NCBI GenBank assembly: GCA_035946625.1
Contig: DASYZE010000033.1
Coordinates: 62,001 to 126,000 of the forward strand
Length of the DNA: 64,000 nucleotides
Origin: DASYXZ01 sp035946625
GTDB lineage: Bacteria; Acidobacteriota; Terriglobia; UBA7540
Reading direction: 5' to 3'
Numbering within the stretch: the stretch's first letter is position 1; each line of letters begins with the position of its first letter. The position numbers were made by a program, and so were the translations under genes. Of the stretch, positions 43,801 to 51,132 are shown piece after piece. The notes under the pieces are model-generated. The model was not told the DNA's origin, did not search any database, and saw nothing but the letters and a program-made list of their open reading frames with translations.

Positions 43801-45175
43801 CTTTGCCGCCGCACAAACTTGGGCAGGCACCATCCTGCTGGCGCTGCTCGCCTGGTACGAATTGCCGGGTGAATACGTGGCGCCGGTCTGGTGCGCGATG
43901 GCCCTGGCGCTGTTGATGGTCGGCAGCCAACTGAAACGCCGCGGCCTTTCTGTCCAGGGACACTTGCTCGCCCTGGCAGGGTTGACTTCCGCCTTCGCCG
44001 TCAATTTCTCTGCCGCAACGCTCGGCCACTTTAACGCCCTGCTCCTTTCCACCGCGGGTTCGTGTGCGGCTTTGCTCTACCTCTGCTCGCCGTGGAGCGT
44101 CGGAATCGACTGGGCAGAAAAAAAGAAAGTTCCGGAAGCCTACACGTGGGCGGGGTCGGCGCTGGTCTTCTTTCTCATCTGGTACGAACTGCAACCGGTG
44201 GGCGTTGCGGTGGGCTGGGCGCTTTTTGCCATCGTTCTTTTCGAGCTGGGGTTTGGGCGGCGCTCGGCATCTCTGCGTTTCCAGGCTTACGTTGCCTTCT
44301 GTGCCAGTTTCGCGCGCAGCCTGTACGTGAATTTCAACGCGGCGGGAAACTACGGCGAAATCAGTTTGCGGGTGTGGACCACCGTCTTTCTCGCCCTGGT
44401 TTTCTTCTATGCCTTCGGCCGGTTGGTGGCGCACAGCGAAGAATTTCTGCAGCGCGATCGCGACTTCAAAGCCACGCAACTCTTCGGCTATCTTGGCTCC
44501 ATCACTGTGGCCGCGCTGGTGCGCTCTGAACTCGACCCCAATTGGGTGATTGCCGGATGGGCTCTCATGATTGTGGTTCTCGTGGGGGTGACGCGTATTT
44601 TGAAATTTCGAATTTTCCTCCAGCAAGGGTTGCTCTTGAGTTTTGCGGTTCTCTACCGGACCGTGCTCTTCAATTTTTATCAGGGCAATCGCATTCCTGT
44701 GCCTTCCGAACACAGCCGACTGCTCTACGTGGGGGTGGCGGTGGGGCTGCTTCTGATTTCCGTGCCGCTGGCGCTCCAGCTTCGGGCGCTTGCGGCGTCC
44801 AATCCGCAGGAAGTGAAGCATGGATTTGCGAAACTTATCGCCGCAATCGGCAAACGTCCCGAACTAGTGCTCTTCTTCATCCCCTATGTGATGCTGACGA
44901 TTGTGCTCTGGCTCGAATTACCCAACGCCGCCACACTCTCCTGGGGTCTGGAAGGAGTCGCCATTTTTCTTTTTGCGCTGTGGGCCGGACAGAGAAGTTA
45001 TCGGCTGGCCGCGGTGGCGCTGCTGCTGGCTTGCGTGGTTCGGATCGGACTGGTTGATCTCTGGAAATTCAATGGCAGCTACCGGTGGTTGACGGCGATG
45101 GGCCTGGGGGTCGCCCTCATTGTCGTGTCATTCCTCTATACCCGCTACCACGAGGCGATTCGGCGCTACCTATGA
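40850..45175 (+). CDS. Giant DUF2339 multi-pass membrane protein
   Basis: A 1441-residue protein. A transmembrane segment (residues 4-26) leads to a short coiled coil (AEQSEKNEKELGARLSTLEQQVIKLTK) and a Pro-rich linker (about 75-240). Then about 30 or more hydrophobic helices follow, in which a unit of about 95 residues recurs: WAATGLLAFLIWHE, WTASGLLALLAWYE, WAGTILLALLAWYE, WAGSALVFFLIWYE. This internal repeat is typical of DUF2339. Function is unknown. The start is GTG at 40850. The stop overlaps the start of the M48 peptidase (ATGA), so the two are coupled. Confidence 0.88.
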   Translation: MEGLIGFAFILVLGFIGVVFILPFVALARAGRAARKAEQSEKNEKELGARLSTLEQQVIKLTKLVARVESLESQSPHSKVPAGTTVLETGAVPFQVKPAQPSIEVPAPPPAAAHRDRPEIGEAPGIAPLIPTAPPWPPSTTPPQDGFTQLEKALRGEVPAPTTEVQSRVPIPAPSQTPLPPVEIPPQRVPPPIASQPVAQKVAAEVPRPEARGQAAPSQPTPGPRPAPRASVPVPRPPGPTLGDRMRRLMNIEEVLGANYLGKLGVIILVIGVAGLVGYKFSSFPVWLQFLAAYLLGLAMLAAGVRFEAGRYRLLARAGIGGGWASIFVTTWALHHAGKMPVVASETLDLILMLLVAVGMVIHTLKYDSQVVSGLALLLPSLTITVTLYFATDVADAVRIPSLLASAILAAGLAMIVLRRHWFELEVFGIASTFVNHFLWIRPLVERHQAFPEYYASAALLVAYWAVFRASYIARKIKDPREEAVSTVAALLNTILLLAVLKYQALHPEMAFYFLLALGAAEMILGQLPTTRKRRTAFVILTTLGAIFLVAALPYKLSGATLPVVWLAEAEAFFLAGVFTREIVFRRLGMIAGLIVAAKMDWMALAQVTDPKFTGLQGADILKAAVVFGTAAIVFYANSHAVPRRWPDLVTTRVEDESFRGFSYIAGSVAFLGLWLISPEVWTAVAWSGFALVLAFMGAQLKIRQLSTQVPVFAAAAILRVFTVNYYATGSIQHVSLRLFTVALVAGLLYAASRWTRLSEIPAAQVIAEAHTWAATGLLAFLIWHESPELWRAVGWATMALVLALLGRHFKLREFSHQAHFLAAAAFAGCSVFDLVTTTPHHHDGARLTAVLLTVGFVYLSSRQLRLTHIPSEDLLPAAHTWTASGLLALLAWYELRLEYAAPAWITLGLALAIVGGVLKLRRFSFQAYGLALVAFLGALSNNLIGTSIHNHITLRFATVSFVAGMLYLSSRWGARVEFDGANYFAAAQTWAGTILLALLAWYELPGEYVAPVWCAMALALLMVGSQLKRRGLSVQGHLLALAGLTSAFAVNFSAATLGHFNALLLSTAGSCAALLYLCSPWSVGIDWAEKKKVPEAYTWAGSALVFFLIWYELQPVGVAVGWALFAIVLFELGFGRRSASLRFQAYVAFCASFARSLYVNFNAAGNYGEISLRVWTTVFLALVFFYAFGRLVAHSEEFLQRDRDFKATQLFGYLGSITVAALVRSELDPNWVIAGWALMIVVLVGVTRILKFRIFLQQGLLLSFAVLYRTVLFNFYQGNRIPVPSEHSRLLYVGVAVGLLLISVPLALQLRALAASNPQEVKHGFAKLIAAIGKRPELVLFFIPYVMLTIVLWLELPNAATLSWGLEGVAIFLFALWAGQRSYRLAAVALLLACVVRIGLVDLWKFNGSYRWLTAMGLGVALIVVSFLYTRYHEAIRRYL

Positions 45176-46050
45176 AACGCTGGGCCGCTCTCACAGTCAT
45201 TATCGGATTCGGAATCTTCGCCCTGGTCCTGGCGCAAATGCGCAAGGCCAACGTGCCCGTGGGGCCGCGCGCGTTTCTCAATTTTGTGGCGGACACGGCC
45301 AGGGAGTTCGCCCACGTGCCGGCGGCACTCACGCCTCTGTCGGATGAAGAGGAAATCAGGATTGGCGACGAAATGGCCCGGGAATATGAGGTCCGGCTGG
45401 GAAGCAGTTTGGAAGATAAAGATGCGCAAGCCATGGCGGACTACGTCCAGAGGGTGGGTCGCCGGGTTGCCGGGAGCGCCCACCGGAAACTTCCGTACAA
45501 ATTTCACTACATTCCCAACCGCGATTTCATCAACGCGTTCGCCCTGCCCGGCGGACAAGTGTTTATCGGCCGCGGTTTGATTGCCTTGATGACAAACGAA
45601 GATGAGTTGGCGGATATTCTGGGCCACGAGATTGAGCACATTGACCAGCGGCATTGCGCTGAGCGAATACAAGTGGAGTCCCGCGCCCGCCAAATCCCGC
45701 TGGGCGGATTGGTTCTGCTGCCGATTGAGATATTTGAGGCCGGGTATAGCAAGGCGCAGGAACTGGAAGCGGACCGGGAGGGCACGGCGTTGGCTGTCTG
45801 GGCGGGCTATTCGCCCCTGGGAACCATCCAAATGTTGCAGAGCTTCGACCGGTTGTATAAGGAACAAGTGACGCACTCCAAGACGCCGCAGGAAGAGCTC
45901 TCCAGCGCGGCGATTCAGACGCTCGAAGGATATTTCCGCTCCCACCCTCCGCCGCAGGAACGCATTGAGCAAATCCGGAATATGATCGCAGAGAACCATT
46001 GGGAAAAGCTGACCAATATGAAACCGCTCGAGGTTGGGGCAGGAAAGTAG
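45172..46050 (+). CDS. M48-family metallopeptidase
   Basis: A 292-residue protein with an N-terminal anchor or signal (WAALTVIIGFGIFALVLA). The zincin site is GHEIEHIDQRHC, H152-E153-x2-H156, and the later glutamate helix reads AQELEADREGTALAV, where E is the third ligand. It resembles the BepA/LoiP-type periplasmic M48 peptidases that degrade misfolded envelope proteins. The ATG overlaps the DUF2339 stop. A possible longer 5' extension inside the upstream gene is rejected because it lacks any ribosome site. Confidence 0.92.
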   Translation: MKRWAALTVIIGFGIFALVLAQMRKANVPVGPRAFLNFVADTAREFAHVPAALTPLSDEEEIRIGDEMAREYEVRLGSSLEDKDAQAMADYVQRVGRRVAGSAHRKLPYKFHYIPNRDFINAFALPGGQVFIGRGLIALMTNEDELADILGHEIEHIDQRHCAERIQVESRARQIPLGGLVLLPIEIFEAGYSKAQELEADREGTALAVWAGYSPLGTIQMLQSFDRLYKEQVTHSKTPQEELSSAAIQTLEGYFRSHPPPQERIEQIRNMIAENHWEKLTNMKPLEVGAGK

Positions 46051-46118
46051 CACTGACCTCCGCTCAGTCCGAATGGTGACACCGGTTGCGGTCCAGCTTC
46101 TGCAGCTACGGACGCCTA

Positions 46119-48107
46119 TTACGCCGGTTTGGAAACCACTTCAAGCCACTGGCCGAGTTGGGCCCAGTTTTCGGGAGCGGAAGGGATGGCCACGGAGACG
46201 CGGTGACGGTAGCGGGCCAGCATCGTGCCGAGGATGCGGAGATTTTCCTGCAAGGCGAATGTGCCTTCGGCGACCACCACTCGGACTTGGGCGTCATTGC
46301 CTTGCAGGGCCTTCCGGATGCCCGCGGAAAGGCGCTTGGCGCTTGAATTGTCCAGCGTCCCTTCCAACTTGACGACGGTGCTGCGGAGCGCGCGGTCAAT
46401 ATCCACGCGAAGCGCTCCGAGGTAGCCCGGGCGCAAGGCCCAGCGCGAGCTGCGGAAGGTACGGCGGCGGAGCTTGGGATGTTGAAAGCGGTCATAGCGC
46501 AAAGTGAACCGAGTCCACGCGGCGGCCGCTGGCGCGAGGAGCGACATGCACCGCTGACCAAGACTCGGCGGGCCGAGAGCGACTCTAATCTCCGCTTCGA
46601 GACGGACAACGGCATCGGGGGTTGGGCCATGGCTCTTCGCCACGCGGAAAATCGGGTATGCTCTTCGAATCTCACCGGCCCACCGAGTCGCCTTGGCTTG
46701 GAGATAAGGCGAATCCGACTGGTGATATCGCTTCCAGCCGGCGAACCAAGTTTCGATGGACCGCAAAATGGAAGGGCCGAGGAGCCGGTAGTCGGTCTCA
46801 AAACATTCGCGCTGTAACGCCTCAATTTCCTGCGGAGTCATGTTGGGATGGCGAACCATGGCGGCGAATCCATCGCACTTGCGGTAGTAGCGCTCGGGAT
46901 CTTCCGTCAGCTCACGGTGAAGGCGTCCCTCTTGCATGACACGCTCGAAAAACGGAGTTCCCGGGGTGGGACCATAGATCAGGAATTGGGCGAAGGTGGG
47001 CCTCAGCGCCAGGAACTCCGAAAGTTCTTCGCGGATGACGTCGGCCGTCTGATAATCAAAGCCAATGATCATCGAGGAGAGCACGGTGATGCCGTGCGAG
47101 CGTAAGTCCGGAATCAGCTCCTCAATCGGCCGGCCCTGTTGCTTGGCAAAGCCGGAGCGCTTTCCCTCGTAGCCGACCCAGACTCCGTCAATTCCTGTTT
47201 CGAGCAACTCGCGCGGCGTGATTCGACTGAGCGCTTTCACGGTGGCAAAGGCAAATATCGAAAGCGGTTTCCCGCGCTCGAGAACCAGCTCACGCAGGCG
47301 GGCGGCACGGTCCCGCGCCACCAGAAAATCTTCATCGATGATGGCCAGGTTTATTTCCGGATCCATCTCCAGATAACGGTCAATCACCCGGTAAATGTCA
47401 TCGCCGGTCGGAAGCAAACGAATGTGGTGGCGCTTAAAGAAATGGGAGGTGCAACAGAAGTCGCACCCGTGAGGACAACCGAGCCCGGCGAAGATCATCC
47501 CCGTCCGATGCAACGGAACTGACAAGACATGCAAGGTGCTGACCACAAGAGGATGGTCGTAAGGCTCTGGCCGGGACGGCTCACCGAGAACCTGCCGGAA
47601 AAACCTGACGCCTTCTCCCCGGCAGATAAAGTCCGAGTAGGGCGCAAGCATCTGGTCATCCACCACGGTTCCGTATCCGCCCAGAACCACTTTAGCGTTG
47701 GGCGCGTGCTTTCGCACCAGCGCGACAGCTTCTTTCATCCGCTGGAAGAGCGAAAGGTTAAATGAAATTCCGACGAAGGTTGGAGCTTTGCGCAATTCAC
47801 GGATCAGTTCGGCATGGGACGGGTAGTGGAGAACGGTGGCCGGCGCATCCAGGTTGGCCGCGATGTATTCAAGGCCAAAGGTGTAGTTGGTGGACCGGGG
47901 GCTGAAAATTCCCTGGGCTCGCGTGATTTGTCCGTGCAGAACTTCGTAGCCCACGCTGGGAGCATCCCCGTGAGCGGCACCGATGGGCCGGCAGACGCTT
48001 GTCAACAAGACCTTCACGCCGCCGCGTGAGCGTTCGCGACTTGCGGCAGATGGCGCGGGATCTCTTTCCAGAGCATTGACCGATTTGGAATCCGAAACAG
48101 ACCTCAA
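46119..48107 (-). CDS. B12-binding-type radical SAM protein with C-terminal STAS-like domain
   Basis: A 662-residue protein. A Rossmann-like cobalamin-binding-type region (about residues 30-160) precedes a radical SAM core with LGCPHGCDFCCTS, the CX3CX2C iron-sulfur motif. The DPEINLAIIDEDFLV and DGVWVGYEGK strands follow, as in methylthiotransferase/HpnP-like enzymes. The last about 85 residues (LRVDIDRALRSTVVKLEGTLDNSSAKRL...VRVVVAEGTFAL) look like a STAS-type domain. I chose the TTG at 48107 because AGGAGG stands five bases before it. An in-frame TTG at 48194 lacks a ribosome site. A 26-codon frame at 48104-48184 ends exactly over this start. Substrate is unknown. Confidence 0.85.
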   Translation of the reverse strand: MRSVSDSKSVNALERDPAPSAASRERSRGGVKVLLTSVCRPIGAAHGDAPSVGYEVLHGQITRAQGIFSPRSTNYTFGLEYIAANLDAPATVLHYPSHAELIRELRKAPTFVGISFNLSLFQRMKEAVALVRKHAPNAKVVLGGYGTVVDDQMLAPYSDFICRGEGVRFFRQVLGEPSRPEPYDHPLVVSTLHVLSVPLHRTGMIFAGLGCPHGCDFCCTSHFFKRHHIRLLPTGDDIYRVIDRYLEMDPEINLAIIDEDFLVARDRAARLRELVLERGKPLSIFAFATVKALSRITPRELLETGIDGVWVGYEGKRSGFAKQQGRPIEELIPDLRSHGITVLSSMIIGFDYQTADVIREELSEFLALRPTFAQFLIYGPTPGTPFFERVMQEGRLHRELTEDPERYYRKCDGFAAMVRHPNMTPQEIEALQRECFETDYRLLGPSILRSIETWFAGWKRYHQSDSPYLQAKATRWAGEIRRAYPIFRVAKSHGPTPDAVVRLEAEIRVALGPPSLGQRCMSLLAPAAAAWTRFTLRYDRFQHPKLRRRTFRSSRWALRPGYLGALRVDIDRALRSTVVKLEGTLDNSSAKRLSAGIRKALQGNDAQVRVVVAEGTFALQENLRILGTMLARYRHRVSVAIPSAPENWAQLGQWLEVVSKPA

Positions 48108-48184
48108 CTGATCCTCCTTTTCAAAACAGCGCGAGACGGCAAACATTTCCGGACTAACATAACTTTGCAGGGGTATAAAAACAT
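48104..48184 (-). CDS. Possible 26-residue leader peptide overlapping radical SAM start
   Basis: The frame ATG (48184) to TGA (48104) encodes 26 residues, rich in Arg/Lys and Cys. AAGGAG lies almost directly before its ATG. Its TGA shares bases with the TTG start of the radical SAM gene (TTGA), the geometry of translational coupling. It may equally be chance, so this is a weak call. Confidence 0.25.
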   Translation of the reverse strand: MFLYPCKVMLVRKCLPSRAVLKRRIS

Positions 48185-48194
48185 TCTCCTTCAA

Positions 48195-48610
48195 GTTTCA
48201 CGGTCGCAATTGATTTCCGGAGCGCACGTTCGCCGGGGGCAGGCCAATCACCAGTTTGCACACCCTAACTTGTGTCGGAGCAGAGGATGACAATTTTGGT
48301 TTGCCCGCGAAGGCGATCAGGTCCGTGGGTGACAATCGCAGCTCCCTGTGAGCGCGGCGATTCCGTCGGCGAGATTGGCCTTGGTCGTGCCTCGGCGGTG
48401 GTAAATGGTCTTATCTTCAGGGCCAGCCGAATTGCAGTTGGTCGATGTTTGCCATGAAAAGTAAGTGAATCCCCAGCCCGCCAGCATTACAAACTCCCAC
48501 GTTGGGGGATTTGCGTAAGTGACCTACATCACAAACTGGTGTGACGGCTATGGAAATTCAAGCCGGCTCATTATCGTCCCTGCTTATTAATCCTGGGGTG
48601 GGCGGGCTTT
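48195..48610. other. Intergenic region with CRP/FNR-like palindrome
   Basis: About 415 bases between the radical SAM start and the end of the amidohydrolase gene. A CRP/FNR-type site at 48518-48533 is listed separately. No gene or terminator is clear. Confidence 0.5.
48518..48533. promoter_or_regulatory. CRP/FNR-family-type binding site
   Basis: AGTGACCTACATCACA matches the GTGA-N6-TCAC pattern of the CRP family at both half-sites. A second, everted pair (TCACAAACTGGTGTGA) overlaps it. It lies about 410 bases upstream of the radical SAM start at 48107. Confidence 0.35.
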
Positions 48611-49990
48611 CTAATGTCTCGGGTAATCGTCGGCGGTTGAAGGATGGTCCGAACCCAGTTTCGGGGCGGTGAAATATTGCGGGCGCGCCTTTTGCCAGGG
48701 CACCATGCTGAGGCCGGAAGGGTCGAACAATATCCGCCCGGCGCGCACGGTCATCAAGGGAACCAGCTTGGTGTTTCCATACAGGCGCGTATTGCCGTTG
48801 TCAGTGTAGCCAAAGCGTCCCTGCAGCAACTGGAAGACCGCGACGTCCGCCGGGGCGCCAACCGTCAGCGAGCCCAACTCCGGGCGATGAATTTCGCGCG
48901 CCGGATTGACCGTGGAGCGCCGGATGACTTCTTCCAAAGGCACGCCCATGGCCAGGAATTTAGACATCACATTTGCCATGCTGAGTGCGGAGCCGGTCAT
49001 GCTTTCCTCATGAAGGTCGGTGGAAATCGAATCGGGAACGAAACCCTGCTGAACGGCGGGGGCGGCGTTGCGAAACCAGAAACTTCCCGCTCCGTGGCCC
49101 ACGTCGAAAATCACACCGCGCTGGCGCGCCTCGCTCATGATGGGATTCAGTTTGCCGTCCGCCATGATGATGGGAAACTGCTGCGCGAACACATGAGTGT
49201 GAATATCGCCCGGGCGCATTTTCTTCAAAATCAGCTCGGCATAACTGCGCTCGGGCGGGCGCGGCCAGAAATCAAACATTACCGGAACGTTGGCCATGCG
49301 CCCACACTCTTCCGCCGCATCCACCGCGGCCCAGGGTGTGTGCTCGGCGTCCCACGGTTTGGCCGTCCAGTAGTGCGCGGTTTTTACGCCCACGATGACT
49401 TCAGAATATTTCTTGATGGTGTCAGCGCAGAGCTGGGGGTTCATCTCGTCCACCGTCTGCTCGAGTCCACCGTTCATTCCATTGGCGACAATGTTCAGGA
49501 ACGCCAGCACTCGAATCCGGGAATGGTCGATGACTTCCTCCTTTTCCTGGAGGAAAGTTTCGGCACCGGCCGAGCCCGCATCCACCACGGTAGTCACGCC
49601 CGAGGTCAGCATGAGGTCGGCGGGGATACCGAGCGGTGCGGTGTGGGACCTCGCGGAAGGCGAAAACCAATCCAGCGGCGCGCCGCCGTGGCCGATGTGA
49701 ACGTGAATGTCCACAAGTCCTGGTGTTACGATGAGGCCGCTCGCGTCTACCACTTTCTTCGCCTCATTCGACGGGATATCGGTTTTCACTGCGGCAATCT
49801 TGCCGCCAGAAATGGCCACGTCCATGACGTGCTCCACTTGGTTGGCGGGGTCGATCACGCGGCCGCCTTTCAGGAGCAGGTCGTATGCCGGCGTTTGCGC
49901 CCGAGCGTGTCCATTAGGCATGAATGCAATCGCGAACAAAATGGACACCGAAAGACTAATCCACATAGTTTTGTCTCGATGTTTCATCAT
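48611..49990 (-). CDS. Exported amidohydrolase (dihydroorotase-like, EF_0837/AHA_3915 type)
   Basis: A 459-residue protein with a signal peptide (WISLSVSILFAIAFMPNGHARA). The amidohydrolase fold opens YDLLLKGGRVIDPANQ and has metal ligands in LVDIHVHIGHGG (HxH). GVKTAHYW holds the probable carboxylated Lys, and DISTDLHEE-like sequence (SISTDLHEESMTGS) carries the last Asp. I recognise the layout of the EF_0837/AHA_3915 amidohydrolases, which in other bacteria sit beside a SelA/DgaE-like PLP enzyme, as one does here (53416). Export is unusual for that class. The substrate is probably an N-acyl amino acid or a related amide. Confidence 0.85.
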   Translation of the reverse strand: MMKHRDKTMWISLSVSILFAIAFMPNGHARAQTPAYDLLLKGGRVIDPANQVEHVMDVAISGGKIAAVKTDIPSNEAKKVVDASGLIVTPGLVDIHVHIGHGGAPLDWFSPSARSHTAPLGIPADLMLTSGVTTVVDAGSAGAETFLQEKEEVIDHSRIRVLAFLNIVANGMNGGLEQTVDEMNPQLCADTIKKYSEVIVGVKTAHYWTAKPWDAEHTPWAAVDAAEECGRMANVPVMFDFWPRPPERSYAELILKKMRPGDIHTHVFAQQFPIIMADGKLNPIMSEARQRGVIFDVGHGAGSFWFRNAAPAVQQGFVPDSISTDLHEESMTGSALSMANVMSKFLAMGVPLEEVIRRSTVNPAREIHRPELGSLTVGAPADVAVFQLLQGRFGYTDNGNTRLYGNTKLVPLMTVRAGRILFDPSGLSMVPWQKARPQYFTAPKLGSDHPSTADDYPRH

Positions 49991-50023
49991 AGTCTCCGCT
50001 CAATATTGCCCTGTTGAAATTCA

Positions 50024-50869
50024 TCAGTTGCTTTGACGATTAGGTTTTTTCGATGGAAGGGCCCTCCGCTGTGCTGCCTGCGCCAGGAAACTGACGAGGT
50101 CGTTCAATTCGCGGCCGGTAAGACGTTGGCCGTAATCAGCGGGCATGACGGGAGTATTGCTTCGCTTCAAGTCCTGCACATCTGATTTCACTACGTTATG
50201 AAACGCTCCATCTACTCCCATGAGTTGAATTGAAAAATTGTCCTCATTGCGCACCACACCGGAACAGCGCGCGCCCGCGCGGGTGACAATGGTCACCATT
50301 TCCTGATGCAGATCGCGCAACTTGCCTGGATCGAGGATGGCTTCTCTGGCCTCTTCCGGTGTGTGAGTGGCCGCGTATTCCGTCAGGTCCGAGCCCAGAA
50401 ACCCACCCTTGCCGCGCACCATATGACAGGTGCCACACCCGGCTTTTCCAAAAAACATTTCATCACCACGCAGAGGATTCCCACTCTCCAACTTCCATCC
50501 GGACGGTTTCCCAATGGCGCGCAAATAACTCACCAGCGATTTAATTTCTTCTCCACCAAGATAACCAAAGGCCGGCATCCCCTTCGACGGGATGCCGTCA
50601 TGGACCATCTTAAAAATATCGCGGTCAGGAAGGTTGACTATTGCCGGGTCGCTCGAAATGTTGGGCGCGCGCTCACTGCCGCGCCCGTCCAACCCGTGGC
50701 AGGAAGAACACCGGGTTTCATAATCGCGCCGGGCTTGGATCATCGCCGCATTCGATTTGCCCGGCGTCGCAGTCTCGTTCTTCCGATGTTGATGCCGGGC
50801 CAGCGAAGTAGTTGGCGCAAACAAGATGAATCCGCAGCCGCACATCAACAGTTGGAAGCAGAGCATCAT
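50024..50869 (-). CDS. Exported dihaem cytochrome c
   Basis: A 281-residue protein with a signal peptide (MMLCFQLLMCGCGFILFAPTTSLA). Two haem c sites are present: CSSCHGLDGRG (about residue 56) with a distal Met region (GMPAFGYLGGEEIKSLVSYL), and CGTCHMVRGKGG, whose context (GSDLTEYAATHTPEEAREAILDPGK...MPADYGQRLTGRELNDLVSFL) is like the haem-binding domain of TIGR02603-type dehydrogenases. It is divergent from the PQQ dehydrogenase gene, so it is a likely electron acceptor for it. I chose the start at 50869; a longer frame to 50977 has no signal-peptide start. Confidence 0.85.
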   Translation of the reverse strand: MMLCFQLLMCGCGFILFAPTTSLARHQHRKNETATPGKSNAAMIQARRDYETRCSSCHGLDGRGSERAPNISSDPAIVNLPDRDIFKMVHDGIPSKGMPAFGYLGGEEIKSLVSYLRAIGKPSGWKLESGNPLRGDEMFFGKAGCGTCHMVRGKGGFLGSDLTEYAATHTPEEAREAILDPGKLRDLHQEMVTIVTRAGARCSGVVRNEDNFSIQLMGVDGAFHNVVKSDVQDLKRSNTPVMPADYGQRLTGRELNDLVSFLAQAAQRRALPSKKPNRQSN

Positions 50870-51132
50870 GCTGCCTGGATCTGCCCCCGCCTGTAGCGTC
50901 CCGCTTCTACTTATTGACACTCCGAACACCTTCAGAAAAATATGATGTTGCGCCAGTGAAAAGTCGCCATGCCCCAAGTGCCTGCATAGGATACAAGCCT
51001 GACTCCCCTTGCCGTCAAGTCAGATCATGCTCCCATCCAGGCCCTCGCGTGTTGCGCAACACTGACCTTCGTAGTATGGTGCGCCATACTCAAAGGTTCG
51101 GTGCCGAAATGGGGGACGAGCGAGCGAAGTTC

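Noticed and set aside
43535..44821. Minus-strand frame opposite DUF2339
   Set aside because: Shadow of a repeated membrane-helix coding region; His/Arg/Gln-rich translation with no domain.
48644..50017. Long plus-strand frame opposite the amidohydrolase
   Set aside because: Antisense shadow with atypical composition; the opposite frame encodes a clear amidohydrolase.
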